Assembly (NCBI GenBank): GCA_913055735.1
Contig: CAJXKD010000001.1
Coordinates: 744,001-808,000 of the forward strand
Reading direction: 5' to 3'
DNA length: 64,000 bases
From: an uncultured Rhodospirillales bacterium
GTDB taxonomy: Bacteria; Pseudomonadota; Alphaproteobacteria; Rhodospirillales; UBA2165
Part shown: positions 49,229 to 58,613 of the stretch, piece after piece
Position numbering within the stretch: position 1 is the first letter of the stretch
How the letters are laid out: every line of letters starts with the position of its first letter
Position numbers and translations under genes: made by a program
Notes under the pieces: model-generated
Database searches by the model: none
Seen by the model: only the letters and a program-made list of their open reading frames with translations
Told to the model about the DNA's origin: nothing

Positions 49229-50595
49229 GCGAGCCCCTCCACCAACGTCCGGAACGTGTCGCCGCGCTGTTCGAAGTTGTCGAACTGATCGAAGGAGGCG
49301 CAGGCCGGCGATAACAGGACCACCGAGTCCTCGTCGGCTTCCTGTGCAGCCGCATGTGCCTCGTTAACCGCTGTCGTCAGATCGCCGCACTGGCGAACCT
49401 CGATTTTCCCATCGAGGCTTGCCGCAAACGGCAACGCCGCCTCGCCGATCAAATAAGCGCGGCGGATGTTGCCGAAATAGGGCTCGAGATCCGTAAGATC
49501 GTCCTGTTTGGCACGCCCGCCGGCGATCCAATGGATGGCGCCGTAACAGGCCAAGGCCCGCGCGGCGGCATCGATGTTCGTTGCCTTGGAATCATTGATA
49601 TATGTCACGCGCCCGATGCGGCGGATACGCTCCTGGCGATGCGCAAGACCGGGGAAGAATTTGATCGCAGGCACGATGTCCTCGGCCGCAATCCCCGCCG
49701 CCCGCGCCGCGGCATAGGCCGCCGCTGCGTTTTGCCAATTATGTTGGCCAGGAAGGCTCCCGACCGCCCTCAGGTCGAGAACCTCCGCCTGGCCATTATC
49801 CATGTCGTCGATCAACCGCCCGTCCGGGGCATAAACCCCGCCCGGCACCCGCTGACTGGCGGAAATGGGAATGATCTTGAAATCGCCGCGCACCATCAGG
49901 TCGAGACACAGTTCGCGCGAATGGTGATCGTCCATCCCAACCACCGCCCGCGCGCCCTGGGCCGGGTGATCGAACAAATGCCGCTTGGCCGCAACATATC
50001 CTTCCATGCCGCCATGCCGATCGAGATGATCGGGAGAAATATTGATCAGCACGGCGATGTCGATGGTCAGCGACGGCACGCGCTCCAATTGATAGGACGA
50101 CAACTCGAGCACATACGCACCGTCTGCGCCCAAAATGTCGAGGTCGAGAACCGGCGTACCTAAATTGCCGCCCACCTGTACCGACCGGCCCGCTTGCTCG
50201 AAGATGTGGCCGATCAACGCCGTCGTGGTGGATTTGCCGTTGGTCCCGGTGACGCCGACATAGCGAGCATCGCCAACCTCGCGGGCCAGTAGATCGACGT
50301 CGCAAATGATCTCGGCACCGGCGTCCATGGCGCATTGCGCCGTCGGATGCGGCGCCGGGAAGGTCGCCGGGATACCGGGGCTGAGCACCAGCGTTTTGAC
50401 GCGCTGCCAATCCCAGCCGTCGGGATCGCAAACATTTATGTCGGATGCGGCCGCCGTTTGGCGGTGGCCTTCGTTATCGTCCCACGCCCATACGTCCGCA
50501 CCGCCCTTGGCAAGGGCACGGGCAGCCGACAGGCCGGACCGGCCCAAGCCCATCACCGCCACCGGCTGTCCTGCGAATGTATGAACGTCGATCAT
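49225..50595 (-). CDS. murD: UDP-N-acetylmuramoylalanine--D-glutamate ligase MurD
   Basis: This is a Mur ligase of 456 residues that adds D-Glu. The N-terminal domain begins PVAVMGLGRSGLSAARAL. The ATP site is GTNGKSTTTALIGHIFEQAG near 118. The later motifs LINISPDHLDRHGGMEGYVAAK (central) and YINDSKATNIDAAARAL (C-terminal) are diagnostic of MurD. LSPACASFDQFDNFEQRGDTF closes the protein. It starts ten bases after mraY and overlaps ftsW by four bases. Confidence 0.95.
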   Translation of the reverse strand: MIDVHTFAGQPVAVMGLGRSGLSAARALAKGGADVWAWDDNEGHRQTAAASDINVCDPDGWDWQRVKTLVLSPGIPATFPAPHPTAQCAMDAGAEIICDVDLLAREVGDARYVGVTGTNGKSTTTALIGHIFEQAGRSVQVGGNLGTPVLDLDILGADGAYVLELSSYQLERVPSLTIDIAVLINISPDHLDRHGGMEGYVAAKRHLFDHPAQGARAVVGMDDHHSRELCLDLMVRGDFKIIPISASQRVPGGVYAPDGRLIDDMDNGQAEVLDLRAVGSLPGQHNWQNAAAAYAAARAAGIAAEDIVPAIKFFPGLAHRQERIRRIGRVTYINDSKATNIDAAARALACYGAIHWIAGGRAKQDDLTDLEPYFGNIRRAYLIGEAALPFAASLDGKIEVRQCGDLTTAVNEAHAAAQEADEDSVVLLSPACASFDQFDNFEQRGDTFRTLVEGLA

Positions 50596-50605
50596 CCCGC
50601 TCCCT

Positions 50606-51691
50606 CTACCTCAGCTTCAAGGTGGCGAGACCCGCGAGCGCGAGAATCACGGCGATGATCCAGAAACGGATGACGATGGTCGGCTCCGCCCATCCCTTCT
50701 TCTCGAAGTGATGGTGCAGCGGCGCCATGGCGAAAACCCGCTTACCGGTGAGTTTGAAGGAAGCCACCTGAACGATGACCGAAACGGTCTCGAGCACGAA
50801 CAACCCGCCGATCAGGGCAAGCACCAATTCGTGCTTGGTGATGACGGCAATCGTTCCAAGCGCGCCGCCCATGGACAGCGACCCGGTGTCGCCCATGAAC
50901 ACCATGGCCGGGGGCGCGTTGTACCAGAGGAAACCGAGACTGGCGCCGACGAGCGCCGCGCAGAACACGGATAACTCGCCGGCGCCCGGCACGTAGTGGA
51001 CCTGCAGATAATTGGAGAAGACCGAGTTGCCGATCAGGTAGGCGATCATGCCGAAAGCACCCGCCGCGATAAGCACCGGACCGATGGCGAGACCGTCGAG
51101 ACCGTCGGTAAGGTTGACCGAATTGGACGCGCCCACCATGACCAGCACCGCGAACGCGATGAAGAAGAGGCCGAGGTCGATCAGCACGTCCTTGAAGAAC
51201 GGGATGGCGAGGGACGTCGCCAGCGGATCGCGGGTCAACCTCATGATCCATAGTGTGGCGACGACGGCGATAATGACCTGCAACAGCAGTTTCAGTTTGC
51301 CGGGCAGACCCCGGTGGTGGCGCCGGGTCACCTTCAGATAGTCGTCGATGAAGCCGATGGCGCCATAGCCCACGGTGACGCCAAGCGCTGCCCAAACATA
51401 CCCGTTGCGCAAATCCGCCCACAGCAAGGTCGCCACGACCAACGCGATGAGGATCAGGAAACCGCCCATGGTCGGCGTGCCAGCCTTGGTGATCAGATGG
51501 GTTTCCGGCCCGTCATCGCGGATGGGCTGGCCGCCCTTCTGATGGCGCTTCAGCCAATCGATGACGACGGGACCGAGAAGGAAACTGACAATCAGGGCGG
51601 TCATCATCGCCCCGCCGGACCGGAACGTGATGTAGCGGAAGACGTTGAAAACCAGAATCTGGTCGGCGTACTGCGCCAAACTGTTCAGCAT
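50606..51691 (-). CDS. mraY: Phospho-N-acetylmuramoyl-pentapeptide-transferase MraY
   Basis: This is an integral membrane enzyme of 361 residues with about ten helices that makes lipid I from UDP-MurNAc-pentapeptide and undecaprenyl phosphate. Conserved pieces are [11 protein letters not shown] near 72, [19 protein letters not shown] (catalytic Asp pair), [16 protein letters not shown] near 200, [16 protein letters not shown] and the final [23 protein letters not shown]. It overlaps the murF end by seven bases, which couples translation. Confidence 0.96.
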   Translation of the reverse strand: MLNSLAQYADQILVFNVFRYITFRSGGAMMTALIVSFLLGPVVIDWLKRHQKGGQPIRDDGPETHLITKAGTPTMGGFLILIALVVATLLWADLRNGYVWAALGVTVGYGAIGFIDDYLKVTRRHHRGLPGKLKLLLQVIIAVVATLWIMRLTRDPLATSLAIPFFKDVLIDLGLFFIAFAVLVMVGASNSVNLTDGLDGLAIGPVLIAAGAFGMIAYLIGNSVFSNYLQVHYVPGAGELSVFCAALVGASLGFLWYNAPPAMVFMGDTGSLSMGGALGTIAVITKHELVLALIGGLFVLETVSVIVQVASFKLTGKRVFAMAPLHHHFEKKGWAEPTIVIRFWIIAVILALAGLATLKLR

Positions 51692-53151
51692 GCCGCGCCT
51701 CCATGGATTTTTCTCTGGGCCGTGCGTTCGCCGGAGGTATCCAAGGCTTTCAGCGCGTCGACGACCTTACTCATGGCGACACCCGCAGACCCTTTGACCA
51801 GCACCACGTCGCCCGATCGCACCGCGCCGGCAACGATCGGCGCCATCGACGCGGAGTCGGCGGTCCAATCACCCTGTTTCTCGGACGGCAATGCGTCGTT
51901 GAGCACGCGCATGGTCTCGCCGACGGTAAAGACGAGATCGATGCCATTGGCATCGACCGGCGTGGTAAGGCCGCGATGCAGATCCGGTCCGTTGTCGCCG
52001 AGTTCAAGCATGTCGCCGAGCACCGCAATCCGGCGCCCCGACGGTCCGGGCCGTGCCTGGCCCAAAACCGACAAAGACGCCGCAACGGCCGCCGGGCTCG
52101 CGTTGTAACTGTCATCGATCAATTCGAAGCACATGCCCGCCGAGCGGATACGGTAGCGTTCGCCCCTGCGCCGCGGCGGCGACAATTCGGCAAGATCGGC
52201 AGCCGCCTTTTCGACATCCGCACCAAGCGCGTTGGCGGCAGCAAGCACCGCAAGACTATTAAGCACCCAATGCGATCCGGGCAGCGGTAAGCGATAAGAA
52301 ACCTCACGGCCTTGAACGGTCGCATCGACGAAGGAGCCGAGCCCTTCGTCGTCGGAGCGGTCAGCCAACAAACGCACATCCGCGTCGTCGTGACGGCCGA
52401 AACCGACAACCGTGGCGCCCGCGTCGCGGGCCGTGTCGGCCAGCAAACCGAAGAAAGCGTTGTCGCGGTTGAGGACGGCAATACCGCCCGCTTCCAGCCC
52501 GAGGAAGATTTCAGCCTTTGCCCGCGCGATGTCCCCGAGCGACTCGAAGAACTCCAAGTGGACCGGCTCGATGGTGGTGATCACCGCCACGTGCGGACGG
52601 ACCATGCGGGTCAGCGGCGTCAGTTCGCCCGCGTGGTTCATGCCAAGCTCGAACACGCCATAGGCCGCGTCCGGCACCAAGCGCGCAAGTGACAAGGGCA
52701 CGCCGAATTGATTGTTGAAACTGCCAACGCTGTAACTCGTCAGCCCCTGACGGCCGAGCACAAAAGCCAACGCCTCCTTCACGCTGGTCTTGCCGACGCT
52801 GCCGGTAACCGCGGCGATGCGGGCAGTTGCGCGCGCACGTCCCGCGCGCCCCAAATCCTCGAGCCCGCGCATGGTGTCGGTCACGGTCAGCAATGGTGCA
52901 TCGCCGCCGACCCCCTCGGGCTGGCGCGCGACCATGGCCGCAGCAGCACCGCCTGCAAGGGCATCGGCAACAAAACCATGGCCATCGAAATTGGGACCGC
53001 TCAAGGCGGTGAACAGGTCGCCCGGCTGAACCGAGCGGCTATCAATGGACACGCCGGACGCGGCCCATACGCCCTGCGCGACACCCCCGGTAGCCTTGGC
53101 CGCGTCGGCAGCCGTCCAAAGAATACCCGTCGTCGCACCGACCGCGTTCAT
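51685..53151 (-). CDS. murF: UDP-N-acetylmuramoyl-tripeptide--D-alanyl-D-alanine ligase MurF
   Basis: This is a Mur ligase of 488 residues that adds D-Ala-D-Ala to the tripeptide. The N-terminal domain has [26 protein letters not shown]. The ATPase loop is [12 protein letters not shown] near 116. [41 protein letters not shown] and the C-terminal [20 protein letters not shown] are diagnostic for MurF. The ATG overlaps the murE stop (ATGA). Confidence 0.95.
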   Translation of the reverse strand: MNAVGATTGILWTAADAAKATGGVAQGVWAASGVSIDSRSVQPGDLFTALSGPNFDGHGFVADALAGGAAAAMVARQPEGVGGDAPLLTVTDTMRGLEDLGRAGRARATARIAAVTGSVGKTSVKEALAFVLGRQGLTSYSVGSFNNQFGVPLSLARLVPDAAYGVFELGMNHAGELTPLTRMVRPHVAVITTIEPVHLEFFESLGDIARAKAEIFLGLEAGGIAVLNRDNAFFGLLADTARDAGATVVGFGRHDDADVRLLADRSDDEGLGSFVDATVQGREVSYRLPLPGSHWVLNSLAVLAAANALGADVEKAAADLAELSPPRRRGERYRIRSAGMCFELIDDSYNASPAAVAASLSVLGQARPGPSGRRIAVLGDMLELGDNGPDLHRGLTTPVDANGIDLVFTVGETMRVLNDALPSEKQGDWTADSASMAPIVAGAVRSGDVVLVKGSAGVAMSKVVDALKALDTSGERTAQRKIHGGAAC

Positions 53152-54632
53152 TGCGACCCTCCGTCGAGGCAGTCACGGGCGACGGCGACATCGTCGAATG
53201 GGATCACCTCGTCACCGACGATCTGTCCGGTTTCATGGCCCTTGCCCGCGACAACCAGCACGTCGCCGTCACTTACCAGATCGACGGCGGCGGCGATCGC
53301 CTTGCCCCGGTCGCCGATTTCCTGTGCATAGGGGCAACCGTCCATGACTTGGCGGCGGATGGCCGATGCATCTTCATGGCGTGGGTTGTCGTCGGTGACG
53401 ATCACGACGTCGGCAAGCTCGGCCGCCACCTTGCCCATGGCCGACCGCTTGCCGGTGTCGCGGTTACCGCCACAGCCGAAAACCACGAGCAGCCGTCCCG
53501 ACACATGGGGGCGCAAAGCGTTCAATAGAGTCGACAATGCGTCCGGCGTATGGGCGTAGTCGACATAGACCGCGCCGCCGCGGTGCTTGCCGATGAACTG
53601 GATCCGGCCGGGCACGCCGCGCAGCCGGGCCAAGGCCCGCACGGCATCTTCGGCCTTGCCGCCGTCGCCGATGACGATACCGAGCGCGCACGCCGCGTTC
53701 ATCGCTTGAAAGGCGCCGATTAACGGCAAAAGAATGTCGTAATTCTGGCCGTCTACTTTAAGCGACATCGCCATGCCGTCGGCGCGCGGCACGAGATATT
53801 CCATACGAATATCACTGCCGGCTTTGCCGTAACCGATAACCCGCTGGCGGTGCTGTTCCGCCGCCTTGGCAAGGGCCGGGAAGTTTGCGTCGTCGGCATT
53901 GAGAACAGCGACGCCGCCCGCGCCCATAACCTCGGTGAACAGGCGCATCTTGGCCTGGAGATACGCTTCCATGGTCTGGTGATAATCGAGATGATCGCGG
54001 GTCAGGTTCGTGAAGGCCGCGACGGTCAGACGGACGCCGTCGAGCCGGTATTGATCGAGGCCATGACTCGACGCTTCCAAGGCAACGTAGTCGGTGCCGT
54101 TTTCCGCGAGATCGCGCAAGCAGGCATGCAGATCAACAGGATCGGGGGTCGTCAGGCTGCCGCCGATCCGGCCCGCGCCGGTAATCACCCCCAAGGTACC
54201 GACGCTTGCCGCCGAATGTCCGGCGGCCGTCCAAAGCTGACGTGTGAAGTCGGCGACCGAGGTCTTGCCGTTGGTGCCGGTAACGGCGGCGATGTGACGG
54301 GGCTGACGGTCGAAGAAACGGGCCGCGAACCGCGCGTAAAGACGCCGCGGGTTTTGATCGGTGATCACGCTGACCGGCGCGGACCCCGAGCCGTTGCTGT
54401 CGGGCAATTCGATCTGAGTTCCATCGGGCGCGAGAACCGCCACGGCGCCGCGTGCCACTGCATCCGAGATGAATTGACACCCATCGGCGCTGTGGCCGGG
54501 CAACGCGGCGAACAGAAACCCGGGTTCGACACGGCGCGAGTCGGACGTCAGCCCGCTGATCTCCCTGTCGGTAAACCCTGGTCCCGCCATTGCGTTCGTA
54601 TCGACCCCCATCATCAATTCAGTTAGCCGCAA
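53148..54632 (-). CDS. murE: UDP-MurNAc-tripeptide synthetase MurE (meso-diaminopimelate-adding)
   Basis: This is a Mur ligase of about 494 residues. The ATP loop GTNGKTSVADF lies near 118, and YVALEASSHGLDQYRLDGVRLTVAAFTNLTRDHLDYH is typical. The motif DDNPRHED contains DNPR, which selects meso-diaminopimelate rather than lysine, so the wall is the usual Gram-negative type. Start choice is uncertain. TTG 54632 has GAGGA seven bases upstream and keeps the family-like LRLTELM N-terminus. GTG 54650 and ATG 54614 are alternatives. All but the last overlap the end of ftsI. Confidence 0.92.
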   Translation of the reverse strand: MRLTELMMGVDTNAMAGPGFTDREISGLTSDSRRVEPGFLFAALPGHSADGCQFISDAVARGAVAVLAPDGTQIELPDSNGSGSAPVSVITDQNPRRLYARFAARFFDRQPRHIAAVTGTNGKTSVADFTRQLWTAAGHSAASVGTLGVITGAGRIGGSLTTPDPVDLHACLRDLAENGTDYVALEASSHGLDQYRLDGVRLTVAAFTNLTRDHLDYHQTMEAYLQAKMRLFTEVMGAGGVAVLNADDANFPALAKAAEQHRQRVIGYGKAGSDIRMEYLVPRADGMAMSLKVDGQNYDILLPLIGAFQAMNAACALGIVIGDGGKAEDAVRALARLRGVPGRIQFIGKHRGGAVYVDYAHTPDALSTLLNALRPHVSGRLLVVFGCGGNRDTGKRSAMGKVAAELADVVIVTDDNPRHEDASAIRRQVMDGCPYAQEIGDRGKAIAAAVDLVSDGDVLVVAGKGHETGQIVGDEVIPFDDVAVARDCLDGGSQ

Positions 54633-56391
54633 CCTGCTGTCCTCGCCCACCGCTGGCTCGCGGGCGTGCGGTGGAGATGTAAAATGCTTCGCCCGGTTTC
54701 GGTTCGCGCTCGGCGTCGGTCGCCGGTTTCATGCCCATCATTGGCGCCATCTGGCGCACCACCTGGCTGACCACCGGTGCGGCCACCCAGCCGCCGGTGG
54801 CGTAGCCGAATGTTTCCTTGATCCCCTTCGGCTCATCGACCATGGCGAACACGACATAGCGGGGATCGTCCATGGGATACGCGGCAACGAACGAGGACAT
54901 CACGCCCCGCGCGGCTGTGTACCCGCCAGCGCCGGACTTATCGGCTGTGCCGGTCTTGCCGCCGACCCGATAGCCGGGAACGCCGGCTTTCTTGCCCGTG
55001 CCGTTGCGGACGACGAGGCGCATGAGTTGGCGCACCTGCTTCGACGTCCGTTCGGAAATCACGTGGACCTCGTCATCGGGGCCGCGCCTGACGTCCGCCT
55101 CATTACCACGGGCGACCAACGTCGGCTGACGCAGAACGCCGCCATTGACCAGGGCCGAGATACCGGCCGCCAGCTGGATCGGGGTGACGGCAATGCCGTG
55201 GCCATAAGAAATGGTCATGGTGTTGATCTCGCGCCATGGCGAGGGCACCAGCGGCGCACCCACCTCGGGGATCTCGATGGAGGCCGGGCTCAACATGCCG
55301 AAAGCGCGCAAGTAGCGGCGCTGCGCTTCCGTTCCGACGTCCAGGGCCATTTTCGCGGAGCCGATGTTGGACGAATACACGATGATTTCGGGAACCGTCA
55401 GCCAGCGGTTCTTGGCGTGGTAGTCGTTGATCAGGAAACGCGCGATGCGGATCGGCTTGGTCGCATCGTACTTATCGCCGAGCCGGGTGACACCGGAATC
55501 GAGGGCCATCGCGGCGGTGAACAGCTTGAACGTCGATCCCATTTCGTAGACGCCCTTGGTCGCCCGGTTGAAGGCGGCTTCACCGACCAGGCTGCTGGGC
55601 TGATTGGGATCGAAATCGGGCAGCGACACGATGGCAAGCGTCTCGCCGGTATGCACGTCGAGCACCACGCCGGCGCCGCCGATGGCGGAAAACTTGTCGA
55701 TGGCCGTCCTCAATTCGCGGCGCAGGATCGACTGAAGGCGGATGTCCAGGGCCAGATGTAACGCCTCACCGCCGGCACCCAACCTCTTGTCAAACGACAG
55801 CTCGATCCCGCCAAGGCCGTTGCCGTCGATATCGGTCGTGCCCGTAACATGGCCGGCCAAACGGCCATGCGGATAAACCCGCCGCTCGGTCTGACGGAAA
55901 TAGATACCGGGAATTCCCTGGTCGTTGATCGCCGCTTGCTGCTTGGGCGTCAGGTTGCGGCGGATCCAAACGAAACTCCTGTCCGACGACAGTTTGCGGA
56001 GCAAGTCCGCGGCATTCATGTCGGGAAAGGTCTTCGCCAATTTCGTCGTGGCCTCGCGGGGATCGAGGATGTGGCGCGGATTGGCAAAGATGGATGCCGT
56101 CGGCATGCTGGTCGCGAGTAGCACGCCGTTGCGGTCGGTGATATCGGCGCGGACGCGGGCCGGCTCCGACGTGTGCGCGACACGGACGCTCGGGGTGCCG
56201 CCGCTTTTGAACACGGCCAATTCGACCAACCGCCCGGAGACCATCGCGAAGGCAAGCGCAAACACGACCGCCGTGACGACGAGCCGGTTGCGGCTGGTTT
56301 CCAACGCCTGCTTGCGGGTGCCTTCGAGAGGCACGGGACGTGCCGGCCGTTTATTTTCGTGCGTATCGACGTGAGGGCCTGGCGGGGTCAT
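54619..56391 (-). CDS. ftsI: Septal penicillin-binding protein FtsI (PBP3)
   Basis: This is a monofunctional class B transpeptidase of 590 residues that cross-links septal peptidoglycan and works with FtsW. A cytoplasmic tail of about 38 residues precedes one membrane anchor (about 39-62). The pedestal domain includes RADITDRNGVLLATSM. The transpeptidase motifs are complete: Ser286-x-x-Lys289 in GSTFK, Ser340-Ser-Asn342 in YSSN and Lys479-Thr-Gly481 in GGKTGTADK. The C-terminal tail of about 40 residues is polar. ATG 56391 overlaps the ftsL stop (ATGA). Confidence 0.96.
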   Translation of the reverse strand: MTPPGPHVDTHENKRPARPVPLEGTRKQALETSRNRLVVTAVVFALAFAMVSGRLVELAVFKSGGTPSVRVAHTSEPARVRADITDRNGVLLATSMPTASIFANPRHILDPREATTKLAKTFPDMNAADLLRKLSSDRSFVWIRRNLTPKQQAAINDQGIPGIYFRQTERRVYPHGRLAGHVTGTTDIDGNGLGGIELSFDKRLGAGGEALHLALDIRLQSILRRELRTAIDKFSAIGGAGVVLDVHTGETLAIVSLPDFDPNQPSSLVGEAAFNRATKGVYEMGSTFKLFTAAMALDSGVTRLGDKYDATKPIRIARFLINDYHAKNRWLTVPEIIVYSSNIGSAKMALDVGTEAQRRYLRAFGMLSPASIEIPEVGAPLVPSPWREINTMTISYGHGIAVTPIQLAAGISALVNGGVLRQPTLVARGNEADVRRGPDDEVHVISERTSKQVRQLMRLVVRNGTGKKAGVPGYRVGGKTGTADKSGAGGYTAARGVMSSFVAAYPMDDPRYVVFAMVDEPKGIKETFGYATGGWVAAPVVSQVVRQMAPMMGMKPATDAEREPKPGEAFYISTARPRASGGRGQQVAAN

Positions 56392-56765
56392 TGTTTGCCC
56401 CCCCGATTGATGTCGGCCTGGTTGGCGTCAGCGCGGGCGCGATGGGCGTCCGCGGCGATATTGCCGTCCGGCGTGAAAGCCGAGGGCACCGGCAACCGTT
56501 CGGCGATGTCGGCCGGGGTCGCGATCTGCTCGGGTTTGGTCGGTTCGAGATCGAGATAGCGGCCCGCCAATTCGCGCAGGCGGCCGGTTTCGTTGAGGTA
56601 GCTCCATTCGGCGCGCAGCACATGCACCGCTTCCTTGTCGCGGGCGATGGCACCGTTCAACTCGGCAAGCTCGTCCTGCAGGCTGTTCACTTCGTACTTG
56701 AGATAGAACAACGCGATGGCCATCAGCACGGCGGCGAAAAACGTGAACAAGGTTGTTTGACGCAT
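56388..56765 (-). CDS. ftsL: Cell division protein FtsL
   Basis: This is a short bitopic divisome protein of 125 residues with a one-helix membrane anchor (about 5-22, TLFTFFAAVLMAIALFYLKY) and a leucine-rich coiled coil (about 25-70, EVNSLQDELAELNGAIARDKEAVHVLRAEWSYLNETGRLRELA). It binds FtsQ and FtsB and activates FtsWI. Sequence conservation is low in this family, so the call rests on build and position between rsmH and ftsI. ATG 56765 has a GGAGGG site and follows rsmH by ten bases. The frame's earlier ATG is inside rsmH. Confidence 0.88.
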   Translation of the reverse strand: MRQTTLFTFFAAVLMAIALFYLKYEVNSLQDELAELNGAIARDKEAVHVLRAEWSYLNETGRLRELAGRYLDLEPTKPEQIATPADIAERLPVPSAFTPDGNIAADAHRARADANQADINRGGKQ

Positions 56766-56775
56766 GCCCCCCTCC

Positions 56776-57774
56776 CTACGCCGCTGCGCCACCGGCGAAG
56801 GCCGGCGCGTCGGTTCGTTCGGCAGCACGCAACAGGGCGGAGCGGCTGCGGGGGTTGGCGCGGATCTCGTCGTCGGAGGGGGTCAGGGGGCGGCGGTTGA
56901 TCAGCGTGAAGCTCGGCGCGGCCTCGGCGGCGGGAGACGCCGGCCGGTGGCGCGAGCCGCGCGAAACGCGGCCCGCACGCCGGGCGAGGAACCGTTTGAC
57001 GCAACGGTCCTCCAGGGAGTGGAAGGAAACGACGGCGAGCCGGCCGCCGGGGGCGAGCAGCATTTCGGCGGCACTCAGACCACGTTCCAACTCGCCGAGC
57101 TCGTCGTTCACATGAATACGCAGGGCGAGAAACGTCCGGGTGGCGGGATCGATCGCGCCCGGTTTGCCCGGCTTCACGTGCACGATGCGCCGCACGATGT
57201 CGGCAAGGGCCTGGGTCGTGAGGATGGGGCTTTCGGCGCGCGCCTCGACGATGGCGCGGGCGATACGGCGGGCTTGGCGTTCCTCGCCGTACTGATGAAT
57301 GATGTCGGCGAGCTCCTTTTCCGGCAATTCGTTGACGAGATCGGCGGCGCTGGGGGATGCCTCGCCGGTCCCGCCCATGCGCATGTCGAGCGGGCCTTCG
57401 AAGCGGAACGAGAAACCGCGCGCCGGATCGTCGAGTTGATGAGACGATACGCCGACGTCCAGGGTCACGCCGTCGACCCGGGCCACGCCGGCCTCGGCCA
57501 TGAGCGTGCCCATATCGCCGAAGCGGCCGTGCAGCACGGTCAGGCGGCCGTCGTACTGCTTGCTCAACTCGGCGCCGATGGTCACCGCGCGGGGATCGCG
57601 GTCAATACCGAAAACGGTGGTCGCGGCGGCTTCGAGAATGGCTTTCGAATAACCGCCCTCGCCGAAGGTGCCGTCGATATAGATGCCGCCGTCGCGGGGA
57701 TCGAGGGCCTCGATCACCTCGCGGAGCATGACGGGGGTATGCCCCCCTTTCGGGATTTCGTTGTCGCCGCTCAT
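56776..57774 (-). CDS. rsmH: 16S rRNA m4C1402 methyltransferase RsmH
   Basis: This is a SAM-dependent methyltransferase of 332 residues for N4 of C1402 in 16S rRNA (formerly MraW). The protein begins [36 protein letters not shown], which holds motif [35 protein letters not shown] and [18 protein letters not shown] are diagnostic. Length is slightly above E. coli (313) because of the C-terminal tail. It overlaps the mraZ stop in ATGA, so it is translationally coupled to its putative repressor. Confidence 0.96.
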   Translation of the reverse strand: MSGDNEIPKGGHTPVMLREVIEALDPRDGGIYIDGTFGEGGYSKAILEAAATTVFGIDRDPRAVTIGAELSKQYDGRLTVLHGRFGDMGTLMAEAGVARVDGVTLDVGVSSHQLDDPARGFSFRFEGPLDMRMGGTGEASPSAADLVNELPEKELADIIHQYGEERQARRIARAIVEARAESPILTTQALADIVRRIVHVKPGKPGAIDPATRTFLALRIHVNDELGELERGLSAAEMLLAPGGRLAVVSFHSLEDRCVKRFLARRAGRVSRGSRHRPASPAAEAAPSFTLINRRPLTPSDDEIRANPRSRSALLRAAERTDAPAFAGGAAA

Positions 57775-58244
57775 GCGCCGTCTCCTGACCCCGGCTTTGG
57801 CCGGAGCTTGAGGGTGGCGCCGCGCGCACGGGCGCGTTCGAAGGCGGCGGTGCGTTGCTTGTCGTAGGCGTTGGGGTTCCAGATCTGGAAGCGGGTGCCG
57901 CGGCCGACGAAGGCGGCTTCGCCCTTGATGTCGGCGTAGTCGGTCAGGTCCTTGGGCAGGATGACGCGGCCTTCGGGGTCAAATGGCAGCGCCTGGGTAT
58001 TTTCGAGGATAGTGGCGGCGAGGTCGTCTTGTTCGTCGGAAAACAGATCGAGGTCATCGAGGCTGGTGACGACGCGCTGGATGAAGTCGTCGTCGCAGGC
58101 TTCCAGCGCCGGGAACTTGAAAGAGGGATAGACATAGATGCCGCTGAATTCCTGACCGGCAAACGCGTCGCGGAACGGCTTGGGAACGGAGACCCGCCCC
58201 TTCTTATCTATCTTATTGATATGTCGGCCTAAAAGAACCGCCAT
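57771..58244 (-). CDS. mraZ: Transcriptional regulator MraZ
   Basis: This is a 157-residue protein with two AbrB/SpoVT-like swapped-hairpin half-repeats. The first has [17 protein letters not shown] near 10-25 and the second has [19 protein letters not shown] near 86-104. Each contains the conserved GRV-x-x-P. In E. coli MraZ forms a ring and binds spaced TGGG repeats ahead of its own gene to repress the dcw operon. ATG 58244 gives the family N-terminus ([11 protein letters not shown]). The gene is first in the dcw cluster and lies behind a region holding the expected repeats. It is encoded on the minus strand, reading towards lower coordinates. Confidence 0.94.
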   Translation of the reverse strand: MAVLLGRHINKIDKKGRVSVPKPFRDAFAGQEFSGIYVYPSFKFPALEACDDDFIQRVVTSLDDLDLFSDEQDDLAATILENTQALPFDPEGRVILPKDLTDYADIKGEAAFVGRGTRFQIWNPNAYDKQRTAAFERARARGATLKLRPKPGSGDGA

Positions 58245-58373
58245 CTCCCGCCTCTCAACCCGCAAAGCTCCTGCGTTCAAGCGCCCTTACGAGCCTTGCC
58301 TCACAGATGCTTCCCTCATCGAAATACCGACCCCGTCTGAACCCCTGGCCCCCATGACCGCCGTCGCCTTTTT

Positions 58374-58437
58374 AGGGCATTTTTGGGATATCATGGGTTT
58401 TGATGGGCGTCAATGGGAGAGGATGGTATTACTTGGG
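58374..58437 (+). repeat. MraZ-type operator: TGGG repeats at exact 10-bp period
   Basis: TGGG occurs at 58384, 58394, 58404, 58414 and 58434, with TGGT at 58424 and AGGG at 58374: seven positions in phase with a strict 10-bp step, five of them exact. Read on the plus strand, that is opposite to mraZ transcription. E. coli MraZ is known to bind TGGGN repeats with 5-base spacers. The array overlaps the -10 region and the leader of the predicted mraZ promoter. Confidence 0.75.
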
Positions 58438-58455
58438 TTAAAGAAGTCTTTTCAA
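58426..58455 (-). promoter_or_regulatory. Predicted mraZ promoter
   Basis: On the minus strand TTGAAA (58450-58455) is followed after 18 bases by TAATAC (58426-58431), giving a start point near 58419 and a leader of about 175 bases. The TGGG repeat array overlaps the -10 element and runs into the leader, as expected for repression by MraZ. Confidence 0.6.
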
Positions 58456-58613
58456 AGCAAAGAAAAACCGGATTTTTTGGCGCCAAGGTACTGCGCCGGT
58501 ACAGGGACAAATCCGGGGATGAATCGAGACAGATTTCGCCAAATAAATCGGGCGAAATTATGTTCTCTTAATGTTCTTTTCTTGGGAATCCGCCAACAGG
58601 CGGAAAGAAACGC

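Larger units (their letters stand above)
58245..58613 (-). promoter_or_regulatory. dcw cluster control region (369 bases, no gene)
   Basis: The gap between the mraZ start and the epimerase stop has no credible ORF. It contains a promoter for mraZ, the TGGG repeat array, a hairpin dyad ATTTCGCC-N10-GGCGAAAT at 58533-58558, and a short hairpin TCCGCC-AACA-GGCGGA at 58589-58604, ten bases after the epimerase stop, which may act as its terminator although no U tract follows. Confidence 0.6.
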
